Of a stretch of 8,075 nucleotides of DNA, positions 1-4,555 are shown one piece after another. The position numbers were made by a program, and so were the translations under genes. Below the pieces are notes generated by a model. The model saw only the letters and a list, made by a program, of their open reading frames with translations, ran no database searches and was not told the origin of the DNA. Source of the DNA: DASUCS01 sp036275935 (GTDB lineage: Bacteria > Actinomycetota > Acidimicrobiia > Acidimicrobiales > JACDCH01); the NCBI GenBank assembly GCA_036275935.1, contig DASUCS010000188.1:1-8075 (forward strand), read 5' to 3'. How positions within the stretch are numbered: position 1 is the first letter of the stretch; each line of letters opens with the position of its first letter.

Positions 1-2
1 CA

Positions 3-8
3 TATTGT
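3..8 (+). promoter_or_regulatory. Putative -10 element (TATTGT) of a leaderless promoter for the ArsR-SRPBCC gene
   Basis: TATTGT fits the actinobacterial -10 form TAnnnT and ends 6 bases before the GTG at 15. That spacing would put the transcription start at or next to the start codon, giving a leaderless mRNA. The same layout recurs before the genes at 2707, 4556, 3673 (-) and 6782 (-), which makes this one more believable. The -35 region lies outside the window. This is inference from pattern and spacing only. Confidence 0.45.
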
Positions 9-14
9 GAGTCC

Positions 15-788
15 GTGCCCGACGGTCCCGACGTGGTGTTCAAGGCGCTCGCGGATGCCACCCGTCGGCGGCTGCTCGATCGGCTGCACGAGCAGAGCGG
101 CCAGACCCTCGCCGAGCTGTGCGCGGGGATCGACATGGCCCGCCAGTCGGTGACGCAGCACCTCGACCTGCTCGAGGCAGCCAACCTCGTGTCGACGGCG
201 CGACGAGGCCGGGAGAAGCTCCACTACCTCAACCCCGTGCCGCTGCACGAGATGCAGGAACGGTGGATCGACAAGTTCGAACGCCCGCGCCTTCGCACGT
301 TGCGCGCGGTCAAGCAGAGAGCAGAGGAAGCCATGCACGACAAGCCGTCGTTCGTCTACGTGACCTACATCGAGAGCACACCCGACAAGGTGTGGGAGGC
401 ATTGACCGACCCCGACATCACCGCGCAGTACTGGGGACATCGCAACGTCTCCGACTGGAACGCCGGCTCGCGATGGGAGATGCAACGCGTCGATGGCTCG
501 GGCGCGCTCGACGTCGAGGGCACCGTGATCGAGAGCCAACCGCCGACGCGGCTCGTCACGAGCTGGGCCCGCCCGGCGACGGACGGAAGCACAGAGTCGC
601 GTGCCACGTTCGACATCGAACCGTACGGCGACATGGTTCGGCTGACGGTCACCCACGAGGACCTCACCGAGAGCGACCACCACGACGTGTCGCTCGGTTG
701 GCCGGCCGTGCTCTCGAACCTCAAGTCGTTGCTCGAGACGGGGAGTCCCCTTCCCCGCGAGCCGTGGCTGTTGCCCGCTCGCACCTGA
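15..788 (+). CDS. ArsR-family winged-helix regulator fused to a C-terminal SRPBCC (AHSA1/START-like) domain
   Basis: 257 residues, GTG start. Residues about 8-90 form an ArsR-type winged helix-turn-helix: the opening FKALADATRRRLLDRL is characteristic, and MARQSVTQHLDLLEAANLV (41-59) is the recognition helix region, followed by a basic wing (RRGREK, 64-69). Residues about 112-243 read as an SRPBCC fold of the AHSA1 type, with FVYVTYIESTPDKVWEALTDP at its start. The ArsR metal signature ELCVCD is absent; ELCAGID (35-41) has a single Cys, so a metal sensor is unlikely. Known family behaviour is DNA-binding repression relieved by a ligand. Here the SRPBCC pocket is a candidate small-molecule sensor, which is inference. 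The reading frame stays open to the window edge upstream, but GTG 15 is favoured by the -10-like TATTGT at 3-8 and by family length. The next gene lies 61 bases downstream on the same strand, so it may be a co-transcribed autoregulator. Confidence 0.88.
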   Translation: MPDGPDVVFKALADATRRRLLDRLHEQSGQTLAELCAGIDMARQSVTQHLDLLEAANLVSTARRGREKLHYLNPVPLHEMQERWIDKFERPRLRTLRAVKQRAEEAMHDKPSFVYVTYIESTPDKVWEALTDPDITAQYWGHRNVSDWNAGSRWEMQRVDGSGALDVEGTVIESQPPTRLVTSWARPATDGSTESRATFDIEPYGDMVRLTVTHEDLTESDHHDVSLGWPAVLSNLKSLLETGSPLPREPWLLPART

Positions 789-802
789 CTCCAGAGCGAC
801 AC

Positions 803-821
803 AGCACGTTCACAGCGTGCT
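803..821. repeat. Short inverted repeat (6-bp arms, 7-base loop) between the regulator and apbE
   Basis: AGCACG (803-808) and CGTGCT (816-821) are perfect reverse complements separated by TTCACAG. It could be an operator half-site pair or a weak RNA hairpin in the gap after the ArsR-SRPBCC gene. No T-run follows, so it is not a convincing intrinsic terminator. A 6-bp match also arises easily by chance in GC-rich DNA. Confidence 0.25.
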
Positions 822-849
822 CCGAGGAAAGCCCGCCAAGGTGGCCCTC

Positions 850-1779
850 ATGGAGGAAGCGCGATTCAAGGCCATGGGCAGTGAAGTCCACGCGATCGTC
901 GTCGGCGGACCGAACGGTCTTGCTCGCCGGGCGCGCGAACGGATCGACGAGCTCGAGCGACGCTGGAGCCGGTTCCGTCCTGACAGCGAGATCAGTCGGC
1001 TCAACGCAAACGCGGGACGCGGGATCGAGGTGTCCGACGACACGGTCGAGCTGATCTCGCTCGCCATCGAAGCATGGCGACTCACCGGCGCGACGTTCGA
1101 TCCGACGGTGCTCGGGGCCGTGCTGCGCTCCGGTTACACGGCGTCGTTCGAGAAGTTGCCGCCCAACGCGGCGCCGACGCCGAGTGACCTCGTCGTGGCG
1201 TGCACCGACATCGAGATCGACGGGAACACCGTGCGACTCCCGGCTCGCTCGGGGTTCGATCCCGGCGGCATCGGCAAGGGCCTGGCCGCCGATCTCGTCG
1301 CCGCCGAACTGTTGAGCGCCGGCGCCGACGGCGTGTGCATCAACATGGGTGGGGATCTTCGTTGCCTCGGAACGCCGCCGGACGGCGCCGGCTGGACGGT
1401 GACGATCGAGCATCCGTGGTCGTCCACGCTGATCGCCAGCGTGGGCATTGCCGACGGCGCTGTCGCGACGTCGACGACATTGCGCCGTCGTTGGACGGTC
1501 GCGGGCGCCGAACGCCATCACCTCATCGATCCCCGCACCGGCGAGCCGGCCGACACGGATCTGAACCTCGTCACGGTCATCGCGGGAACCGCGTGGGCGG
1601 CGGAGGTCGTTGCGAAGGCGGTGCTCGTACGCGGATCGCTGCATCCTTTCGATCTCGTCGAAGGAACGGGCGCCTACGCGCTGATCGTCGACGACGGCGG
1701 AGCGATCACCGTGAGCGACGGATTCGATGCGTTCCTTCGCTACGGGTGGATCGCGGACGGCGTCGAGCGGTGCGCATGA
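850..1779 (+). CDS. apbE: ApbE-family FAD:protein FMN transferase
   Basis: 309 residues from ATG 850. ApbE enzymes move FMN from FAD onto a Thr/Ser of an acceptor protein through a Mg-dependent phosphoester bond. Family marks in order: FKAMGSEVH near the N-terminus, FDPTVLGAVLRSGY (83-96), the FAD-binding FDPGGIGKG (136-144), NMGGD (165-169) and HHLIDPRTG (223-231). The C-terminal metal motif, usually AD..(A)T, reads AEVVAKAV here: Glu252 replaces Asp and Lys256 replaces Thr. There is no signal peptide or lipobox, unlike many Gram-negative ApbE lipoproteins, so the enzyme is probably cytoplasmic. ATG 850 is preferred because AAGGTG (838-843) lies 6 bases upstream and the conserved fold begins just after it. 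In-frame GTGs at 841 and 817 are alternatives. The stop overlaps the next ATG (ATGA, 1776-1779), indicating translational coupling to the ferric-reductase-like gene, which is a recognised ApbE partner. Confidence 0.9.
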   Translation: MEEARFKAMGSEVHAIVVGGPNGLARRARERIDELERRWSRFRPDSEISRLNANAGRGIEVSDDTVELISLAIEAWRLTGATFDPTVLGAVLRSGYTASFEKLPPNAAPTPSDLVVACTDIEIDGNTVRLPARSGFDPGGIGKGLAADLVAAELLSAGADGVCINMGGDLRCLGTPPDGAGWTVTIEHPWSSTLIASVGIADGAVATSTTLRRRWTVAGAERHHLIDPRTGEPADTDLNLVTVIAGTAWAAEVVAKAVLVRGSLHPFDLVEGTGAYALIVDDGGAITVSDGFDAFLRYGWIADGVERCA

Positions 1780-2384
1780 CGTCGATACTCGCGAACAGCC
1801 AGTTGTGGTGGTACACCGCGCGCTCGAGCGGTGTCGTGGCGTGGCTCATGTTGACCGCTGGTGTGTTCGTTGGTCTCGCGCTCAGCACCCGCGCGTTCGG
1901 TGCGCGGCCGCGTGCCAACTGGTTGCTCGACTTCCATCGGTTCCTCGGCGGCGCCGCCGTGGTGTTCACGGGCCTGCACCTGCTCTCCCTCGTCCTCGAC
2001 TCATTCGTGACCTTCGGACCAGCCGAGCTGTTCGTGCCGTTCGTCAGCAGCTACCGGCCGAGCGCGGTCGCGTGGGGCGTGGTTGCGCTCTACTTGCTCG
2101 TCGCCGTGGAGGCGACCTCGCTGCTGCGCAAGCGCCTCTCCAAACGGGCCTGGCGCGCGACGCACATGCTGAGCTTCCCGCTGTTCGTGTTGGCGTCCGT
2201 TCATGCGATCACCGCGGGAACCGACAGCAACACGCCGCTGCTGCGGGCCACGGTGTTCGGCTGCGCCGCGGCCGTTGCCGCGCTCACCGCGGTACGTGTC
2301 AGTCAGGTCGAGGAACGTGCCGCACTCCCAGACCGTGCCCAGCGTGCTCTGAGGTTGAGCCTGGAGGATCGACCGAATGGATGA
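1776..2384 (+). CDS. Ferric-reductase-like transmembrane haem protein
   Basis: 202 residues beginning at the ATG of the ATGA overlap with apbE. About five hydrophobic helices are visible (roughly 19-37, 55-77, 98-116, 131-147 and 156-174). Two pairs of His lie in membrane segments: His54/His68 and His130/His143 (in the contexts DFHRFLGG, GLHLLSL, ATHMLSF and VHAITAG). This is the bis-histidine haem pattern of the ferric reductase-like domain family, which passes electrons across the membrane. No C-terminal FAD/NAD(P)H-binding domain is present, so the protein must receive electrons from another donor. Coupling to ApbE suggests a covalently flavinylated partner, by analogy with known ApbE/ferric-reductase loci. 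The C-terminus (about 178-202) is a charged cytoplasmic tail. The frame is open far upstream inside apbE, but only the region after 1776 resembles a protein family. The substrate is not determinable from sequence; Fe(III) is only the family label. Confidence 0.85.
   Translation: MTSILANSQLWWYTARSSGVVAWLMLTAGVFVGLALSTRAFGARPRANWLLDFHRFLGGAAVVFTGLHLLSLVLDSFVTFGPAELFVPFVSSYRPSAVAWGVVALYLLVAVEATSLLRKRLSKRAWRATHMLSFPLFVLASVHAITAGTDSNTPLLRATVFGCAAAVAALTAVRVSQVEERAALPDRAQRALRLSLEDRPNG
2363..2368 (+). promoter_or_regulatory. Shine-Dalgarno sequence (GGAGGA) for the 90-residue protein
   Basis: GGAGGA ends 8 bases before ATG 2377 and lies inside the last codons of the ferric-reductase-like gene. It is a strong ribosome binding site, and it is the main reason to believe the small downstream gene is translated. 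Confidence 0.6.
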
Positions 2385-2649
2385 CACGACCCCCCGGCGC
2401 CGTCGAGCACATCCGGCCCGCAACGCTCGACGCGTCGCGGGTGCGGCGGGTGCGATCGGCATGACCATCATGACGGGAGCGCTGGCCGCGAACGCGGTGA
2501 ACGCCGGCGACACCACGACGATGACGTCCACGGCGACCGCGGACGGTTCGACGACAGCCGCCACGTCGACCACAGTCCCCCGGTCGGTCGGATCGGCCCG
2601 GTCAGCCACCGCATCGTCCCGAGCGACGACCGTCTCACGCGGGAGCTGA
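2377..2649 (+). CDS. Small exported or membrane-anchored Ser/Thr-rich protein, function unknown
   Basis: 90 residues, not recognised as any family. A basic N-terminus (RRRR at 7-10, further Arg to 19) is followed by a weakly hydrophobic stretch (about 20-43) ending in ALAANAVNAG. This could be a signal peptide with an AxA-type cleavage site, or a membrane anchor. Residues 45-90 are low-complexity Thr/Ser/Ala (for example DTTTMTSTATADGSTTAATS). The gene starts 8 bases inside the end of the ferric-reductase-like gene with a strong ribosome binding site, so it is very likely co-translated with it. Many actinobacterial FMN-binding proteins in such loci have this same anchor plus Ser/Thr linker, followed by an FMN_bind domain; here the protein stops where that domain would begin. 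It may be a truncated acceptor, a linker-like accessory protein, or an unrelated small protein. Low complexity makes homology hard to judge. Confidence 0.6.
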   Translation: MDDTTPRRRRAHPARNARRVAGAAGAIGMTIMTGALAANAVNAGDTTTMTSTATADGSTTAATSTTVPRSVGSARSATASSRATTVSRGS

Positions 2650-2706
2650 CATCACCCGGCGTCCGACACGTGACTTGCGCTCAGACACAGTGGGTACTGG
2701 GCCGCC
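2650..2706 (+). promoter_or_regulatory. Intergenic region with possible leaderless promoter (-10-like TACTGG at 2695-2700)
   Basis: This 57-base gap separates the small Ser/Thr-rich gene from the iron-permease-family gene. TACTGG ends 6 bases before GTG 2707. It lacks the final T of TAnnnT but sits in the same position as the better matches elsewhere in the window, and the flanking GTAC..G.....GCC-GTG closely matches the region before GTG 4556. TGACTT (2671-2676) could be a -35 at 18-base spacing. No Fur- or IdeR-type box and no terminator hairpin is apparent. Confidence 0.3.
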
Positions 2707-3150
2707 GTGCCCGACAAGCAGCCGGTCCTGATGCCGAGCGACGTGTCGACACGAATCGGGTTCTTCGACCGATTCGCCGGGCGGGCGTCACTCATCGCCA
2801 GCCGAGCGGGGTTCTTCGCAGCGTGCGTCCTTCTCGTGTTGATCTGGGCGCCGACGATCTTCGTGTTGCGTGACGTCGACACGTGGCAGCTGATCATCAA
2901 CACCGCGACGACGATCGTCACGTTCTTGATGGTCGCGTTGCTCCAGAACAGCCAGACGCGTAGCGACCAGGCCATCCAGCACAAGCTCAATGCCCTGGCC
3001 AAGGGTCTGTCCGATGTGATGGCGCATCTGTCCGATGGCGACGAGGAGCGCGACCTCGAGCAGGACAAGGACGAGCTACGCAAGGCGGTCGGCCTCGAAG
3101 AGCACGAGAGCACCTCCCACAACGACTCGCACGCCGGCGCCTCGCACTGA
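2707..3150 (+). CDS. Low-affinity iron permease family small membrane protein
   Basis: 147 residues, GTG start. The core FFDRFAGRASLIASRAGFF (19-37), a first membrane helix (about 36-54), then DVDTWQLIINTATTIVTFLM (57-76) continuing into the second helix, and LLQNSQTRSDQAIQHKLNAL (78-97) together match the bacterial 'low affinity iron permease' family, named after yeast Fet4. Bacterial members are short, with only two helices, and a direct transport role is not well established, so the name should be read cautiously. The C-terminal region (about 108-147) is acidic and then His-rich (His133, 138, 142, 147), a possible metal-binding tail. No ribosome binding site is visible before the GTG, but a -10-like element 6 bases upstream suggests a leaderless message. 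It follows a ferric-reductase-like gene, which fits an iron theme by context only. Its stop codon shares a 12-bp palindrome with the stop of the convergent phosphatase gene. Confidence 0.82.
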   Translation: MPDKQPVLMPSDVSTRIGFFDRFAGRASLIASRAGFFAACVLLVLIWAPTIFVLRDVDTWQLIINTATTIVTFLMVALLQNSQTRSDQAIQHKLNALAKGLSDVMAHLSDGDEERDLEQDKDELRKAVGLEEHESTSHNDSHAGASH

Positions 3151-3158
3151 GGCCTCAG
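3147..3158. repeat. 12-bp perfect palindrome holding both stop codons of convergent genes
   Basis: CTGAGGCCTCAG is its own reverse complement. The TGA at 3148-3150 ends the iron-permease-family gene and the TCA at 3155-3157 is the TGA of the phosphatase on the other strand, leaving four bases between the genes. With no loop and no T-run it is not a standard intrinsic terminator. It may simply reflect two TGA stops facing each other across a GGCC. Confidence 0.6.
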
Positions 3159-3673
3159 GTCTTCGCCCAGCGCTCCTCGAGCACGAGCAGCACCTCGGAC
3201 TGCGGCCCTGACTCGGGTCCCGCCATCGGGCGGTGGGCTCGCACTGTTTCGAGCGCGTGCTCGCGCGGAACGCCGCTGCGCATCAGCAGCGCAGTTGCCA
3301 CCGTTCCCGCTCGACCGATGCCGGCACCGCAGGTGACGACGAGGCCCTCTCCGGTCGTGAGCCGCGCGTAGAGGTCGTCGACCAGGCCCGCGAGCTCGTC
3401 GGCGCCCGGTGCGGTGAGATCGGGGATCGGGTGATGCACGGCCCGGCCGGGTGCGTTCGTGCGCAACCACTCGACGAGCGCGGGATACCGATCGACGAGC
3501 TCGTGGGCCTCGTTCAAGCAGACGATGGTCGACGCGCCAGTGCGCTGGAGCAACGCGTCGGGATCGGGACCGACCGCGTGCTTGCCGCACAGGAACAGTC
3601 GGCCCTGCACTCGACCGTCGAGTGGGATCTCGTCGACGCCGCCGTCTCGCGCTCGTCCGTGGGGCCACGCCAT
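3155..3673 (-). CDS. Dual-specificity / tyrosine-phosphatase-like protein phosphatase
   Basis: 172 residues, ATG at 3673. The signature Cys-x5-Arg loop is VVTCGAGIGRAGT, with nucleophile Cys115 and phosphate-binding Arg121. Asp85 in HPIPDLTAP lies 30 residues before the Cys, the usual place for the general acid in dual-specificity phosphatases. The C-terminal RPMAGPESGPQSEVL corresponds to the helix that follows the loop in this family. Two positions depart from the textbook motif: Thr114 replaces His before the Cys, and Ala122 replaces Ser/Thr after the Arg. There is no signal peptide or membrane helix, so it is a cytoplasmic enzyme; its substrate (phosphoprotein, phosphoinositide or nucleotide) cannot be told from sequence. 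The frame extends further upstream on the minus strand, but that part is arginine/proline-rich antisense of the PAP2 gene. ATG 3673 is supported by a TAnnnT element 8 bases upstream. Confidence 0.85.
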   Translation of the reverse strand: MAWPHGRARDGGVDEIPLDGRVQGRLFLCGKHAVGPDPDALLQRTGASTIVCLNEAHELVDRYPALVEWLRTNAPGRAVHHPIPDLTAPGADELAGLVDDLYARLTTGEGLVVTCGAGIGRAGTVATALLMRSGVPREHALETVRAHRPMAGPESGPQSEVLLVLEERWAKT

Positions 3674-3681
3674 CTCGGGCG

Positions 3682-3687
3682 AGCGTA
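3682..3687 (-). promoter_or_regulatory. Putative -10 element (TACGCT, minus strand) for the phosphatase gene
   Basis: Read on the minus strand, TACGCT matches TAnnnT and ends 8 bases before the ATG at 3673, as expected for a leaderless start. It overlaps the palindrome CGTACG (3684-3689), so the 47-base divergent gap might direct transcription both ways. On the plus strand the match is poorer (TACGGC). Confidence 0.4.
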
Positions 3688-3705
3688 CGGCAGGCACTGT
3701 TCTTT

Positions 3706-3710
3706 GGGAG
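3706..3710 (+). promoter_or_regulatory. Shine-Dalgarno sequence (GGGAG) deciding the PAP2 start
   Basis: GGGAG ends 10 bases before ATG 3721. The frame is open well upstream, so this site together with the hydrophobic N-terminus beginning at MWLPWQPAVV is the reason for choosing 3721. Confidence 0.5.
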
Positions 3711-3720
3711 ACTGGCGTCG

Positions 3721-4542
3721 ATGTGGTTGCCGTGGCAGCCGGCGGTGGTGGCAGCGGTGCTTGCAGCCGCGTTCGGATTCGCCGCGCGCCGCGCGACGAC
3801 GCGACGGATGGCCTTCGCATCGCGGTTCGCGCTCGAGCTGTCGTTGGTGTTGATGCTCTACGCGATCTGGCAGATCCTGGGTTCGCTGGGCACGATCCGC
3901 GAGGCGGACGGGTTCGCCCACGGCCGCACCGTGTACGACGTCGAACGCACGCTGCACATCGCCAACGAGGCAACGCTGTCGGGTTGGTTCCTCCCCCACC
4001 CGCTCTGGGTGCAGGCGATGAACGGCTACTACGCCATCGTCCATGCGCCTGCACTGATCGGGTTCCTCGTGTGGCTGTTCGTGCGCCACCGCGAGCACTA
4101 CCCGCGGATGCGCAATGCGGTCGCCATGGTCACGGGCGTGTGCCTCACCATTCACTTCGTGCCCGTGGCGCCTCCGCGGCTGTATCCGGATCTCGGCTTC
4201 GTCGACACCGCGAAGGTGTACGGACAATCGGTGTACGGCACGATCGGTCACGGGCTGTCGGATCAGATGTCGGCGATGCCGTCGATCCACGTGGCGTGGG
4301 CGTTGATCGTCGCCGTTGGAGTGATCTCGTACAGCACGAGCCGTTGGCGGGGGCTCGTCGTGCTGCACCCGGTTCTCACGCTGCTCGCGGTGACCGCGAC
4401 CGCCAACCACTGGTGGCTGGACGGCGTCATCGCCGGGCTGATCCTCGCGGTCGTGCTCGCATGGCAACGACTGGTCGCCGGCGTGACCGCGCTGTGGCGC
4501 AACCGTCGCGCGGCGGCCCTCATCCCTGCAGGCGCGGACTGA
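3721..4542 (+). CDS. PAP2-superfamily integral membrane phosphatase/phosphotransferase, AUR1-like type
   Basis: 273 residues with about six membrane helices (roughly 7-22, 36-55, 106-121, 133-150, 190-205 and 213-247, the last probably two). PAP2 catalytic marks: PSIH (187-190, in MSAMPSIHVAWAL) and His230-x3-Asp234 (ANHWWLDGV), the nucleophile His and its partner pair. VAPPRLYPDLGF (149-160) resembles the PPRL element of the AUR1/inositol-phosphorylceramide-synthase branch rather than the classical KxxxxxxRP of simple phosphatidate phosphatases. Enzymes of this branch transfer or remove lipid-linked phosphate head groups, with the active site on the outer face of the membrane. The exact lipid substrate is not predictable here. 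The gene is divergent from a cytoplasmic phosphatase gene, and 13 bases separate it from the oxygenase gene downstream, which appears to have its own promoter. A Shine-Dalgarno site sets the start. Confidence 0.87.
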   Translation: MWLPWQPAVVAAVLAAAFGFAARRATTRRMAFASRFALELSLVLMLYAIWQILGSLGTIREADGFAHGRTVYDVERTLHIANEATLSGWFLPHPLWVQAMNGYYAIVHAPALIGFLVWLFVRHREHYPRMRNAVAMVTGVCLTIHFVPVAPPRLYPDLGFVDTAKVYGQSVYGTIGHGLSDQMSAMPSIHVAWALIVAVGVISYSTSRWRGLVVLHPVLTLLAVTATANHWWLDGVIAGLILAVVLAWQRLVAGVTALWRNRRAAALIPAGAD

Positions 4543-4543
4543 G

Positions 4544-4549
4544 TACCGT
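4544..4549 (+). promoter_or_regulatory. Putative -10 element (TACCGT) of a leaderless promoter for the oxygenase gene
   Basis: TACCGT matches TAnnnT and ends 6 bases before GTG 4556, entirely within the 13-base gap after the PAP2 stop. There is no ribosome binding site. If real, the oxygenase gene is transcribed independently despite its tight spacing, with the -35 region inside the PAP2 coding sequence. Confidence 0.45.
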
Positions 4550-4555
4550 CGCGCC

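Noticed and set aside
119..1054. Plus-strand open frame of 311 codons across the regulator/apbE junction
   Set aside because: Arginine-rich out-of-frame reading of two well-supported genes, with no family resemblance.
721..1644. Long minus-strand open frame (307 codons) antisense to apbE
   Set aside because: Its product is Arg/Gly-rich with no recognisable domain, and it overlaps a clear ApbE protein on the plus strand. Such frames are common in GC-rich DNA.
1200..1775. Upstream extension of the ferric-reductase-like frame inside apbE
   Set aside because: The frame is open, but this part is Arg/His-rich and overlaps conserved ApbE motifs in another frame. The ATGA junction at 1776 is the natural start.
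2570..2706. Possible frameshifted FMN_bind domain after the small Ser/Thr-rich protein
   Set aside because: I translated the other two forward frames from about 2580 onward. Neither shows the FMN_bind pattern, and only about 57 bases remain before the next gene.
2650..2706. Fur or IdeR/DtxR iron box upstream of the iron-permease-family gene
   Set aside because: No AT-rich dyad of the Fur type and no TTAGG-type IdeR box is present. The only palindrome is CACGTG (2667-2672), which is too short to interpret.
2652..3668. Minus-strand open frame of 338 codons antisense to the permease and out of frame with the phosphatase
   Set aside because: Low-complexity Arg/Ser content. Both overlapping genes have solid family motifs in other frames.
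3674..4054. N-terminal extension of the phosphatase on the minus strand
   Set aside because: Arg/Pro/Thr low complexity, antisense to PAP2. ATG 3673 begins the phosphatase fold region and has a -10-like element.
3514..4467. Minus-strand open frame of 317 codons antisense to the PAP2 gene
   Set aside because: His/Arg-rich shadow of a membrane protein gene with intact PAP2 catalytic motifs.
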